Source: Mauremys mutica (taxonomy: Eukaryota > Chordata > Testudines > Geoemydidae). Taken from it: DNA of 64,000 bases. The notes below the pieces were generated by a model. That model was not told the DNA's origin, did not search any database, and was given only the letters and a program-made list of their open reading frames with translations. The DNA lies in NCBI RefSeq assembly GCF_020497125.1, contig NC_059072.1:57880697-57944696 (forward strand). Direction: 5' to 3'. A program made the position numbers and the translations under genes. The first letter of the stretch is position 1. Every line of letters starts with the position of its first letter. Below are positions 1-12,567 of this stretch, piece after piece.

Positions 1-1909
1 GAGTCACCAGGTTGTCCATACCTGAACAGATCCTCTGTTTGAGACTTATGCTATTGTGTAGACAGGGATTTCTTTGCCTCTTTCACAGACACAGCATACA
101 GTTTAAATACTTTGTATGCTGCAGATCTTTTCGCAGTGGGAATAGCGGTGCGTGGGGCAGTTTTGTTTGTTTTTCCCTCCCTCAGCAGCTAACTGAAAAA
201 TGACTGTCTGACTTCTATTCAGACTTTACCACTGAATTAAACTTTGAGTCAAAGCAAAGCATGGACATTTTAATTTCGGAGCGAGAATTTCAGAGAGAGG
301 GTTTTATGATTATGTAAAACTAAGATTATAATGGAAGAGGCAATATAATTTTAACTATAGCTTTAGCTACTGCAAAAGTTCGAAGTGAATATAGATAGCC
401 ATTTTCCTTTTCGTTGTTACAGTACAGCTGAAATATATAATCATAAAAAAATTGAAATAGAAAAACAGCATGTTTCAGAATTAAGGCAGAACCCAGTTCA
501 CCAAAGTACTTCAAGCTTGTGTCTAATTTTAAGCATGTAGCTTTAGTGGGACAACTAACGTATTTTGACTTCTGTAGGACTGTGCTCATGTTTAAAATAT
601 CTTGCTGAACTGGGGGCCTGTATGAGGAACCTATTTCTGACCCCTAAAGCATGTATGAATATGGCTTCCTGCACTGCTTTAGGTATTTGTGATGTTGACA
701 ACCATGGCAGAAGAAACAAAGAAATGTGAGCTGTTCTTGGCATGTGAAAAGCTTGTTAGTTCACCTTTTATCTGTAAATATGCTTATTAAGTAATTTTCT
801 TATGATGGCATGTAAGAAGAAAAGCTAAATTATTCACATTTTTCACAAAACCATGCTATTTATAGTTGGAATAGTTTTTCTGATAATTTTTAATGAGGCC
901 CTTGAAAATGCACAAGGGAAGTTCTGCTTTTGTTTTTTGTTTTCCCTACCGGGAACCTTAGCTGTGTCTATTTCTATGTTAAAAAATAGTCATGAACTAA
1001 AGACAACAAATAATCACCTCCATAATTTGATACTACTTAGTATAATTTTCAGTTTAAATTTAGGAGAGGCCCGGGACTGAACTACCATAGAAACTGACTC
1101 CTCTAGAGAGGGTAACCCTCCAAGCTCATGTCACCAACAGAACATAATAGGAAAGCTTGCACTGTAGTCATATGGATTTTTCCTTTGCTTTTAAAAGCTT
1201 CTAGTACTATAATTTGAATGTTTACAATATTCAAAAGAGACAAATGAGGAATAATTAGTAAATTATAGTTAATACCTATTTGAGATTTATCTGCTTTGAA
1301 ACATATTAAAATGTTCTTTTTATACTTAATTTAGTATTTGATATGTATGTAATTTAACTGTTCGGATCAGGATTTGTTTTTGTAATGTACAATAAGGGAA
1401 AAGACTAAAAGTTTGTAAACTATTGCCAGCCATATACAACTTCCGTTTAAAATTCTAGAAATACACTTGGGCTAACAGATCTTTGTACAAATACATGACT
1501 ACATAAATACATTCTTAGTACTTGGTAATTATATTTGTGATGGTCAAGGCACACAAGAAATTGAGTATACTAATATTTGAATCAATTTTTAAAATCTCCT
1601 GAGCAAAAAGAATCTCTGAAGCATTTTTAGCATCTCTAATATGTGTTTTTATATTTGTAAGTTGTTAGCAGCTTCTTGTAGATGCTTGTATTTGGCAAAA
1701 TGAATAAGTAATTTTTAATGGAAATAACTCCCCAAGCTTTAAAATCTATTTTAATCACTGGCTATGTTTTGAATTATTCAACTGTAGGAATGATAATTTA
1801 TACAATTCAGGGTTATTTTTATATTTTGTAAAGAATCTCTGTATTTCTTATTTGAAAAACATACGTGGTTGTACATTTACATATTATACAGGTTAAACAA
1901 CCTGAGCGC

Positions 1910-2035
1910 CGTCCCACCCTGTGTACTGAATGAGGCAGCGCTCTTGTGGAAAAAATAGTATGTGATTGTGTAATTAAAGACGATACCATCATGTATATTC
2001 ACAAGGCTGCAAAATTAAGGTTGCATATGTCATCA
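1910..2035. repeat. Unnamed interspersed repeat, copy 1
   Basis: This stretch resembles 49350-49475: both have a tgaatgaggcag-like start, a cctgtggaaaaa-like block, tgtgtaattaaagac, then a cacaagg block and aaaattaaggttgcat in the same order. The two are direct repeats of an old interspersed family that I cannot name. Confidence 0.6.
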
Positions 2036-3040
2036 TTTGTTAACAACGTAAATATTTTAAAACAGATTTTTTTTATGTAGTACAGATGTTGTGTAATATA
2101 TAAGCTGTTTTAGTTAAATATATTCTAATATAAAATATGTTTATTGCAAACTTTCTTATACTGTAGACACATTCATTATAGTATTGCCAGTTATGCATTT
2201 GCTGCACAGAGTGCTACTAAGAACTATGGGATAAATTCCCATAATCCAATGCTGCTGCAGCGTTTGCAGGGAGTATTATGTACAGATGCAGGGTTATAGT
2301 TTACCTGAAACAGGATGACTAGTGTGGGTGTATTGAACTGTTGCAACTTGCATTGGATCAGCCACATAATATAATTCTCTAGTGTAGGCAAGACTCAAAA
2401 TTAACACAGTCCCTACTCTGAGGAGCAACTGGGTACTCTCACACCCAGTTAGAGCAAAAACAGTTTCAGTGCATGCATACAGCTTTTCCCAGACATAATT
2501 GTGTGTGATTTCTGTTTAATGCATACACAGCTGCCAGGCTACGCTGATATGTTTGTATCAGCGCAGTTTGGGGAAATCCAGGTGGCTCTTCTATTCTGTA
2601 TCAGCCCTTGCTGCTGACACAAAGTACGCGGTGTTTTTACAGAATGGGTTAACCCTTTTGGAAACCCAAGATTATAGGATTTCTTATCCAGATCCCAGAA
2701 TCCTGCCAGCCTTTTGCTGCCTTGCTTGATGAATCCAAGACCAAGATGATAAGCAGCACTTCAACTGTCACTCCAGCAGCAACAGAGTGGAGTTTTTAGA
2801 CAACTGAAGGGGAGGTGGAGATGTCATGTGAACAGAAATTACCCGAATTACATTTTGACTGTCCTTGCTGCTTATGATTCATAACCTCTGTGAACAGAAT
2901 GGAGAATGCTACATAAATGCCTAGAATGAAGCAAAGAGGTGCTCTAGTCCGACAACCTGAATGTGGATTTTGGAAATTCACTGACTGCCAGTGTCAGACA
3001 AAGAAATCAGATAAGGATGCTCTCTGTCATTACTTTACAA

Positions 3041-3315
3041 AGGCTTTGGCTACACTTATACTTCAAAGCGCTGCCACGGCAACGCTTTGAAGCGCTAAGT
3101 GTAGTCAAAGCGCCAGCGCTGGGAGAAAGCTCTCCCAGCGCTGTCCGTACTCCACCTCCCTGTGGGGAATAACGGACAGCGCTGGGAGCCGCGCTCCCAG
3201 CGCTGGGGCTTTGACCACACTGGCGCTTTGCAGCGCCGCAATTTGCAGCGCTGGAGAGGGTGTGTTTTCACACCCTGCTGCAGCGCTGCAAATTTGTAAG
3301 TGTAGCCAAGCCCTA
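3041..3315. mobile_element. Palindromic MITE (Harbinger- or hAT-like)
   Basis: The ends are inverted copies: ggctttggctacactta at 3042-3058 and its complement taagtgtagccaagccc at about 3297-3313. The GC-rich interior is built of nested hairpins around AGCGCT words, for example cttcaaagcg (3061-3070) paired with cgctttgaag (3083-3092). No transposase is encoded, and open frames across it are by-products of its base composition. I see no convincing target duplication, so the superfamily is unresolved. Confidence 0.75.
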
Positions 3316-4110
3316 AAAGTGTTGATTTGGGGAAGAAAGATTAAGAGGAGTAGGACTCATCATTCTATGGCTTTTATTAAATGGATACAGCTAGTGCGGC
3401 CCAGAAACAGTCTCCCAAATTGAAGGTGTAATAGGGCTCTCCATATAAAATCTTACAGTAATATGCCTATCCCAGAATCCTCATTAACGACTATTTAAAG
3501 GTTTTCATACCTCCTGTAATTTTGTTTTCCCTTAGTATGAATCCAGTGCTCTGAACAGGCCCACCCTCAGTTTATGTAGTATTCCTTGTAGGCTAATCTA
3601 GCATGTGATTCTTTTGTTTTGAATCTTCAATTCAGGATAGCAGGAAATGCCAGATAGGGCCAAAATGGCACATTGATTATATCAGCAAACAGTTGTGTTT
3701 ATTTTTTCCATTTAAACTGTATTGTAACCCTATTGTAAATGCTAATTGTTCTAGTTGTGTATTTGCCTAGGGAAGGTGTATTTGCTTCAGCAATCCTTCC
3801 AACAGGAGGAACTTTTAGGTTAAAGAAAATTATGGAAAATGGGGGTTTGCGCCTCCATTCCACTGACATGAACAAAAATACTTTGAGGTTATGACATCTG
3901 TCTAAAGCAGTGGATCACTTCTAGAAGAAACCAATATTAGAAATAAGAAAACTAATTTTCCCTTCTTTCTCCAGCACTTGTATATTTACCTTCAAATCCT
4001 TATCAGCCTATGTACAACCTAATTATGAAGCATATACCTATATTAGAGCTGCTGTACAAAAAGGGAGACATGAATTTAAAAATCAAAACAACAAAAGCCA
4101 ACTTTTTTGG

Positions 4111-4297
4111 TAGACACACAAGGTGGGTGAGGTAATATTTTTTATTGGACTAACTTTTGTTGATGAGAGAGAGAAGCTTTGAAGAAGAGCCCTGTGTAAG
4201 CTTGAAAGCGAAAGTTGGTTCAATAAAAGATATTACTTTACACACTTTGTCTTTCTAATATCCTTGGACCTACATGGCTACAACAGCACAGCAGACA
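4111..4297. repeat. Interspersed repeat in head-to-head (inverted) arrangement
   Basis: The left half contains acaaggtgggtgaggtaata and a tttattggac block. The right half contains the complement of the same blocks (caataaaagatattac, then ctttgtctttctaatatcct). Related fragments occur at 47218-47340 and 54440-54540. The family is common in reptiles but I cannot name it securely. Confidence 0.6.
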
Positions 4298-7256
4298 ACT
4301 TTTTATGTTGACAGGTAGACGGTACTGACCCAAACACAGCAGAAATACAGCACTTTCCTGGAAAATATGCCACCAAGAAGAAACTCTCTTCCCATCTAAC
4401 AAGCAACCTAAAAAATTCAGCAGGAAATTCAAACTATCATAGATATCCATGTTCAAGTCAAAGATCTGCTTACCACTGAACACTCAGAAGTCTCCATCAT
4501 GGCAGTAAACATCTGCTGTCTTCTCTTATCCTTCCTGTCATTGCTATATTTCCTCCAACTTCTCTTTCTTTCCTTCATCATTAATCTTACTCTTCTCCCC
4601 TTCTGATTTACATTTGTTCCACAAGTAGCAGCATTTGCTCTGTCATCTTGTGGAAATTGGCTACAAGAGCTACTTTGAGGGCTCTTTCTGTATTTATTAC
4701 CCCTTTGGGGTAGATTATTCTGGGATTTGGGATCTTTGTGTTCTTCTTTCCCTTGTTTTTGTCTTGACAGTGGATATGCTAATGTGTCATCAAAAGGTGC
4801 ACGTATGGCCTGGCTGCCCTAAGTTTGGATGCCTTTGGCAGTGTTCTTCTCTGCTGTCATCTTTGTGCTGTGATTTGCACTGTATCTTTCAGTGCAAAAA
4901 AGAAAAGTGGAAGTCAAAAAAAAAATTCTTAGAGTTTGCAACATTACTGGAAACCTGCAGAATTGCTACTTCCTGGCCTCTGGGCAGATCAGTGAATTGT
5001 TTTATTTCAGAAAGAGATGTATTAAACAAATTATTTTTAAAAAATTATTCCATTCTAGCCTCTGCTGTTGTAAGCATCAGGCTTCTTGTGGAGATTCTGT
5101 AGAGTAGGTGGCTCAAGATATCTCAGAAGCTTGAAAATAATTTGATACTGTTTGCAAATTTTGATCAGAGTTGAATTTTCACCACAGAAACATCCAACAA
5201 AGCCATGAAGCAGCCATGTGGAATGCACAAAATTTCAGTTGAGTTCAGATTTTGAAAACGAATTGCCAATAGCAAGAAAAACTTTCTTTGACCATGGAGA
5301 GTTTAGAGGAAGTGGGCTAAGCCATCAATTTCTACAGAATTTAAGCTTTCATTAAGAAAAAAGAAAGTTTCTAGCCTTTCTGGGTTAATAAAATAACTTA
5401 GGTATGAACTAAATATGAACTGACAGTGCAGTCTTCCTGAGTCTGCAGACAGACTGCTGTAGTGCTTCTGCTGTTCATTGCAGAGAGAAACAAACAAGTC
5501 TGGTTAGCTTCAGTGTTCCTGTTCAAAATCATGTGGGCAACATTGAAACTGACAAGAATCATCCCACTTCAAGTGGTTTCTGCATGTTTCCACTTGTGGG
5601 ATCAAAGTACCTATGCCACAATGGGAATATACAGAGTCTTAGGATAAAGAACTTCAGTTACATGTAAGCAAACTTCATTTTCACTCGATTGCTACTAAGA
5701 AAAATTAGGAGCAGCAGCAGGGGCAGGACTTGAGGCTACGCACTAGGGAGTAACTTGGAGCCATATATGTGGAGGTAGGCTCAGAAGTGAGGCTTAGAAG
5801 GTAAGAAAGGCATATAGTGATTCCCACTGCCGTCAATATACGCACAGCAGCCAGAAGACTGAATAGTGTGACATCCGTACCTCACTGAGAAGTTTCTCCC
5901 TTCCCTCCAGATAATCAGGTAGCTGCTGGGGATGGGACACTAAGTAGGGAGCAGTGGAAGGTGGGGAGAGAAAGTGAGAGCGCCTCCTCTCTTCCAGCAG
6001 AGGTGAAGGGGAGGATGTTACTTAATTCCTTCAGATGTAGGCTAGATAGAGGTTGGTAAGAAAAAGAGTTTCAGGAAGGACTCAGGTGCAGCACTCTGAT
6101 AAGAATTTTAAGTCTTTTTCTTTTCTTAGTAGCTGAAAGTAAAGATAAGAGGAAGCTGGGATTTTCACTAGAATGTTGGCCTAGACATATCTGGTTGGAC
6201 TTCCTCATCTGTTGTGTAAGCCCTTGGTTAGTAGGCGTGTAGTCAACTTTTCATGTCCTGATTTAGTTGGTCAAAAAAAAAAATCTAAAGGAAAGCTTAA
6301 AGTCTTGGAATAGGCTTACAAATAGCAAGAAGACTGTTTGAAGATTGACATGTTTTACTCAGATAAAAAGCTGGTGAGTGTAGTACAAATAACCTAGAGA
6401 GATACAGTTGGATATGGTATTATGAGAGAAACAGTTTCACACAGCACCACAGACCACAGCTTGAGAACTGTACATACCTATTCCAGGGTAAATTCCATAT
6501 GCAACTGGCTCATATACCATCTAGATTTCTTCCTGTTAACTGCTTTTCAAATTTCTTAATACAAGTTTTATTTACACTTTCTGATAAAATAAAAAGCTGC
6601 TTTATTTTATTGAAATATGTAGTCTAAATAGGCAAAATATTAGTCACTTTCATAAAGCTAATTTCCTCATAATTTTAATTAAAACAATAACCTATTTTAG
6701 TAACATAACATTATAAAACTAAAAATCAGATTGCAAAATTTTTTCGTTCAGAAATATGGACGTATAATTTGTCTTTTGTAAATAAAAGTACACTTTTTAA
6801 AGGTTTTGTTGCTAATTAGAAAATTAAGGTTTTTGTAGTGATAATTTGAAAATAAAATAAAGATCATTTGTATTTCTGCTGTTTAGTCTAAGTAGAAATT
6901 TGCATAATACATTTTTGTTTAAATTTTCAAAAGTGACCAGTGACTTTGGTTTCTTCATTTTTGGGTGCCCGACTTGAGATACCTTTAAAGGAGACCTCAT
7001 TTTCAGAAAATACTGAGCACTTGTCATCTAAAAATCAGGCAACTGTGATTGTGCACCCAAAAAATCCCAAGTCACTTTTGAAAAATTAGGCATTTAATTT
7101 CCCCATGTTTCAGTACTTTGTATGTTGTGTGGCTTTTGCAATTGACCAGAGAGATGATAATCTACTTCCAAATTGAAAAACGGATGACGACAAACTAAAT
7201 TCTGTTCTGTACCTCTCAGGAGAGACAACACAGAAGACTATACCCAGGAGTAGGGA

Positions 7257-7747
7257 CAGGGCCATCCCTAGCCATTTTGATGCCCTACGCAACCCCACAG
7301 GCCTCCTGGGGGGGGCACCTGGTCAGGGCCCCAAGCCTCCACGAGGGGGAGGGGGCGAACGCCCTCCAGCTTGAGCCTGCAGAGCAGAGTGGGTTCAGGC
7401 CAGGTCACTCCACTTTCTGCCGCCTAGTGAGTGCAGGGCGGGCTTGACCCCAGGCTCGACCCCGCACTCACAGGGCAGCGGGATGTGGAGTGACCCGGCC
7501 CCAGCCCACTCCACTCTGCCCCCCCAGCACTCACCAGCTGCATGGCTGGGAGCCAGGGGAGCAGAGCAGGCTGGGGCTGGGTCACTCCACTTACCCCTTC
7601 CGGTGAGTGCAGGCCTGCCCCATGCTGCAGTCCTCAGGGAAGTGGGGGCGGGGTGGGGGCTTTGGGGAAGGGGTGGAGTGTGGGCGGGGCTGGGGGAGAG
7701 CAGGGGCTGGAGCGGCACGCAGCTACGTCTGGGTAGGGATGGCCCTG
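7257..7747. mobile_element. hAT-type MITE with perfect 8-bp target duplication
   Basis: The direct 8-bp duplication agtaggga flanks the element exactly (7249-7256 and 7748-7755). The termini are inverted repeats, cagggccatccctag and its counterpart tagggatggccctg. The roughly 490-bp interior is very GC-rich and contains no transposase. The frames it carries are composition artefacts. Confidence 0.88.
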
Positions 7748-7875
7748 AGTAGGGAGAGTAGCTTTAAGTTGCCTTCTCAGATCCTAGATTCTGTCTTTTG
7801 ACTTGTGGCCGCAACTGCCACTTTACTCTTATTACTGGGTGGGCTTCTGAATAGGCATTTTATGTTCTTCTATAC

Positions 7876-8050
7876 CAGTGTTTCCCAAACTTGGGATGCC
7901 GCTTGTGTAGGGAAAGCCCCTGGCAGGCGGGGCCAGTTTGTTTACCTGCCATGTCTGCAGGTCTGGCCGATCGCGGCTCCCGCGGTTCACTGCTCCAGGC
8001 CAATGGGAGCTGCTGGAAGTGGCAGCCAGTATGTCCCTCGGCCCTGCTAA
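7876..8050. mobile_element. Half-copy of palindromic hAT MITE
   Basis: It starts cagtgtttcccaaacttggg and continues with a gccgcttgt / agggaaagcccctggc block, then tttgtttacctgcc and a ccaatgggagctgc block. These match the left arm of the complete element at 44826-45140 in the same order. The second arm and right terminus are missing. Confidence 0.7.
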
Positions 8051-9023
8051 ATCAGCGGGGTAAGTTTCCTTGATTTCAGTGGACTTTGTGTGAGGCCTTA
8101 TGGAAGTAAAATTCAGTATGTGCGTAAGAGTCTTCAGAACCAGGGCTTGATTTTGTGTCTCCTTTGCTATCAATATTGGGAGTGAAAGCAGTCTTTAACA
8201 GGCCAGGTTTTAATATACCCTTTCTTCCTTAATGTGACAATGATGGAAAAACTAATACAAACTTACTTACCTGGTTTTATTTTATTTTTTGTTTGTTTTG
8301 CTTTTTGGTTATTTTTGTTTGTTTTTTTAACTTGCTCCAGGAGGCAAGTGGGTGAGTTGAATTTGGTGAAGCTGAGTAAGAAATCTAATTTCCATAGCAT
8401 TGGATTTTCTTAATCTTTTGGGTTTTTAAAGTTAGAGCACAACAATATTTTGTAATTGAAAAAAATATTAGGATAGTTGCCAGGAACTGACATTTGCTTA
8501 TTAATTTATCCAGAAGCAGAGGTTGGAAATATTTAATGTCCCTAAAAATATGTAGGCTGATTCACCATCTAGGCACCTGTGCAGTAGTTTTTCCGCTTGT
8601 GATTTTTAGCAGCCAATAGTAATATATCTGAATTAGGGGCTGTCGATTAATCACAGTTAACTCACGTGATTAACTCAACAGAATTAATCACGATTAATCT
8701 TTGTTTTAATTGCACTGTTAAACAATAGGATACCAATTGAAACTTATTAAATATTTTTGGATGTTCTTCTACATTTTCAAATATATTGATTTCAATACTA
8801 CACAGAATTCGAAGTGTACACTATATATTTTTATTACAAATATTTGCACTGTAAAGATAAAAGAAATAGTATTGTTCAATTCACCTCATATAAGTACTGT
8901 AGTGAAATCTCTTTATTGTGAAGGTGCAACTTACAAATGTAGATTTTGGGGGGGGGGGGGGTACATAACTGCACTCAAAAACAAAAAAAAGCAAAACTTT
9001 ATTGCCTAAAAGTCCACTCAGTC

Positions 9024-9254
9024 CTACTTCTTGTTAAGCCAATCACTAAGACAAACAAGTTTGTTTATATTTATGGGCAATAACGCTGCCCACTTCTTAT
9101 TTATGTCATCAGAAAGTGAGAACAGATGTTCGCATGGCACTTTTGTAGCTGGCATTGCAAGGTATTTATGTGCCAGATATGCTAAACATTCATATGCCCC
9201 TTCATGCGTCAGCCACCATTCCAGAGGACATGCTTCCATGCTGAAGAATCTCAT
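9024..9254 (-). pseudogene. hAT transposase C-terminal fragment (minus-strand arm)
   Basis: The inverted partner of the plus-strand fragment at 9621-9902. It reads EWWLTHEGAYECLAYLAHKY, then PCEHLFSLSDDINKKWAALL and a short tail (LVCLSDWL). It lacks everything upstream of the dimerisation region. Confidence 0.78.
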
Positions 9255-9420
9255 TTAAAAAAATCATGTGTTAATTAAATTTGTGACTGAACTCCTTGGG
9301 GGAGAATTGTATGTCTCTGGCTTTGTTTAACCCACATTATGCCATATATTTCATGTTATAGTAGTCTCGGATGATGACTCTGCACATGTTGTTCATTTTA
9401 AGAATACTTACGCTGCAGAT

Positions 9421-9902
9421 TTGACAAAACGCAAGGAAGGTACCAATGTGAGATTTCTAAAGATAGCTACAGTACTCAACCCAAGGTTTAAGAATCTGAA
9501 GTGCCATCCAAAATCTTATAGGAACGAGGTGTGGAACATGCTTTCAGAAGTCTTAAAAGAACAAAACTCCGATGCAGAAACTATAGAACCTGAACACCAA
9601 AAGAGAAAATCAACCTGCTGGTGATATACTCAGAGGATGAAAATGAACATTCATCTGTCCGCACTGCTTTGGATTGTTATCGAGCAGAACCCATCATCAG
9701 CATGGACGCATGTCCTGTGGAATGGTGGTTGAACCATGAAGGGACATATGAATCTTTAACGCATCTGGCACGTAAATATCTTGCAACACCAGCTACAACA
9801 GTGCCATGCGAATACCTGTTCTCACTTTCAGGTGACATTGTAAACAAGAAGTGGGCTGCATTATCTCCTGAAAATTGTAACCAACCTTGTTTGTCTGAGT
9901 GA
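9421..9902 (+). pseudogene. hAT transposase C-terminal fragment (plus-strand arm)
   Basis: Two adjoining frames read as the C-terminal part of a ZBED/Charlie-like hAT transposase. Upstream is FLKIATVLNPRFKNLKCHPK (about 9450-9510). Downstream are EWWLNHEGTYESLTHLARKY, PCEYLFSLSGDIVNKKWAAL and a tail. A frame change near 9620 joins them, and the N-terminal BED finger and catalytic core are missing. It is a fossil, non-functional. Confidence 0.8.
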
Positions 9903-11789
9903 CTGGCTGACCAAGAAGTAGGACTGAGTGGACTTGTATGTTCTAAAGTTTTACATAATTCTACATTTGTAAGTTCAAATTTCATGATAGAGATTGCACT
10001 ACAGTACTTGTTTGAGGTGAATTGAAAAATATATTTTTTTGTTTTTTACAGTGCAAATATTTGTAATAAAAAATAAATATAAAGTGAGCACTTTGCCCTT
10101 TGTATTCTGTGTTGTAATTGAAATTAATATATTTGAAAGTGTAGTAAACATCCAAAAATATTTAAATAAATGGTATTCTATGATTGTTTAACAGTGCTCT
10201 TAATTGCAATTAATTTTTTTTAATCTCGACAGCCCTAATCTGAATATAAAGTACTAATCTCTAACTCAGAAAGCTGGGAATTTACACTGGAAGATGATAT
10301 AAAGCACTCATGTCTAACTTCAATGGTTCTTCAGCTAGAAGGCACTAAATAATTTCTGGATTCAAAGAAGATGGTAATCGGAACATGATCTAAGTTTACA
10401 TATTTTGCAAAACCCCCAGAGCTAAAAATGAGTGCTTTATTTGACTGGAAAGATGTTTTTTTTTTCTTTCAGATCATATGAAAGCATAAATTCTTAGCTT
10501 TCACATTTGGAGATTAATGCTTTATCCCGTTCATCTCAAGCCTTGTTTTAAAGCCCTGTTAGAGAATCTAAATCATTCTTCTGGAAAACCAGTTCAGATA
10601 TATTTTGGAATGTGTGAAATTATGGGACAAGTAACCCATGATTCATCACACTGTTTCCTGTCTATCAGTCTGAATGGTCAACCATTCTAGTACAGCTTTG
10701 TGCTCTTTTTTAGCCATGTACACTTGGCAATGAACGTACCAAATCTCACTGTTTATTTAGAAGTAACCACTTTGCATTTATTTATTGATGCCATGCTGGT
10801 AATTTTTGTATTACTGGAAAACCAATTTACATAGTTATTCAGTACATCTCTCCCCATTACTTTAAAGCCATTTGATCCCATGCGTTGTTCAAGGCTACCT
10901 CTTGTGCAGGGTTTGCACATGGTTATATTCTCTTTAAAAAAAAATGCATTAACAATTTTAAAAAGATTACCAGAAAATTGTTTAAAAGTTGTAAAGTGAG
11001 CAAGGCCTTGGAAAACAAAAACTGGCCCCTCTGATCTTTGTGTTCTTCCTGCCTGATGCATCTAGTGATGCAACACTAAGTATAGGATGCATAACAATTC
11101 ATTGCTAGGGAATGGAAGTGATTGGAGCAATAAATTTTGATGGTGGCTGATTATAAAGAAAAGTAAAGCTATTGTGATGCATCTCTTTTGGTAAAATACA
11201 ATGGAAGGAGAGGAAATACTGAAAAAGTATGTAATTGTGTGGGTTTTTGTAAAGTATTAGTCTTTTTAAATGTCCCATCACTCCAGCAAAGAGTGAAGTT
11301 GTTTAAAAAGGAGCTGCAGTCATTTTTTCATTTTGCTCAGAGTAGCATTGTGAAAATGCACATGCTAAAAAGCACCTCTTGACATATGAAAGCTATAAAT
11401 AGTATTTGGCTGAAATTTTGATTAAAGGGCTCAAGGGGAGGGAAAGAAGTGAGAAGCGGAAGGAAAATGAGCTGTAAGGGAAGAACTGAAAATTTAAGTC
11501 CTAAAGATGGTGTGTGTGTGGGGGGGGAATGTTGACATTTGACATTAAGTGTAAAGAAAATTCAGTTACTCATAATATTTTGGGGTCTGCTCTTTTTCAG
11601 ACATTAAATGAAAAGGTAAATAGCATCAGTGAAGATCTGTATTTTGAAGAAATATAGAAGCGACGGTGTTTAAATATAAATTTATTTTAATTAGCAAAAG
11701 CAAAGTGATATAGTTAAGATTTCTGCTAGGTCCTTAACTCACCATATGAAGCCTATGTAATAAAGATGGTTTCCCAGCAGTGGGTTATC

Positions 11790-11870
11790 TAATAATACTT
11801 ATCATTTACATAGTGCTTTATGTGTCCAAAGTACTGTACGTCTGATTAATCATAATTGTTTTATGCAACA
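11790..11870 (+). repeat. MIR/CORE-SINE-like fragment
   Basis: The motif order acttatcatttacatagtgc, then caaagtactgtac is typical of an ancient MIR-like SINE core. Short and divergent. Confidence 0.4.
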
Positions 11871-12089
11871 CCTACTCACAGCCCTTTTTAACTCTTAATT
11901 TTCTTCCTCTTATGAGATTAACTTAAACCTTTAATAAAGCTTTTTATTAGGAAAATTATATTGGTTGAAACTTAAAGATATGTTTGCTTATTTTAGGCTC
12001 TGGTTCAGCAAGGAATTTAAGCATGATTGTAATTCTAGGCATGTGAGTAGTCCCATTAAAATCAATGAGAATAGTCACATGCTTAAAAT

Positions 12090-12360
12090 TAGGCCAGTGG
12101 TTTTCAGCTGGTCCGCAGACTTTCTAAGGGGTCCACGAAAAGTGACTATGAAGTTTCAGATCCCAGAAAAGGCATTCAGTTTTTCTGATCAATGAAAAGT
12201 ATGTGAATACCCCCACCTACAGGTCAGAACCCAGAAGTGTTGTCATTCCATAGAAGCCCACAGTTTAGTGCCCTTTCTCACACTGTGTCAAATGCTATGC
12301 TGAGCATGTGCCTGCCCCCACTCCACCCCTTCCGTCAAGGCCCCCTCCCCCCCCTCCAGC
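12090..12360. mobile_element. hAT MITE remnant
   Basis: ccagtggttttcagctggtc at 12094, followed by a ggggtccacg block, is the usual left terminus of Charlie-like hAT elements. A C-rich stretch follows to about 12360. The right terminus was not found. Confidence 0.4.
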
Positions 12361-12444
12361 TCTTCCCATCAAACAGACAAACCCTACTGTCTCTTTATGA
12401 AAATGCTCTTTTTTTGTCTTTTGTGTGGTGAAAAAAAATTCTCT

Positions 12445-12567
12445 GGAACCTAACACCCTCCCCTATTTACATTAATTCTTATAGGGTAATTGGATTCACT
12501 TAACATTGTTTCACTGAAAGTTGCATTTTTCAAGAACATAACTACAGTGTTAAGCGAGGAGTTACTG
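12445..12567. mobile_element. Tc1/mariner (Tigger-like) MITE end
   Basis: It ends gttaagcgaggagttactg next to a TA dinucleotide. The adjacent blocks (ggattcacttaacattg, ttgcatttttcaagaacata) are familiar from a reptilian TA-target MITE. The opposite terminus is not resolved. Confidence 0.45.

Larger units (their letters stand above)
8634..10237. mobile_element. Fold-back hAT element with two inverted copies of the transposase 3' end
   Basis: A perfect 8-bp duplication, atctgaat, flanks it (8626-8633 and 10238-10245), so the whole 1604 bp moved as one unit. The ends are inverted: taggggctgtcgatta on the left, and its complement ending cgacagcccta on the right. The inverted repeat extends about 600 bp inward on each side. 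Both arms carry the hAT dimerisation region (motif LARKYLATPAT or a variant): on the minus strand at 9024-9254 and on the plus strand at 9621-9902. The unpaired middle (about 9260-9620) holds an upstream transposase piece. The left arm has a 14-G run at 8948-8961. Confidence 0.85.

Noticed and set aside
4635..5102. A 155-codon frame with a hydrophobic, Cys-rich product
   Set aside because: No recognisable family, ordinary AT-rich intronic composition, and no splice or conservation evidence.
5540..5700. Blocks such as cttcagttacatgtaagc as a DIRS terminal fragment
   Set aside because: The resemblance is short and from memory only, with no adjoining element parts.
7300..7740. CpG-rich block as a promoter or CpG island
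   Set aside because: It is exactly the interior of a hAT MITE with a perfect 8-bp duplication; no first exon or transcript signal is seen.
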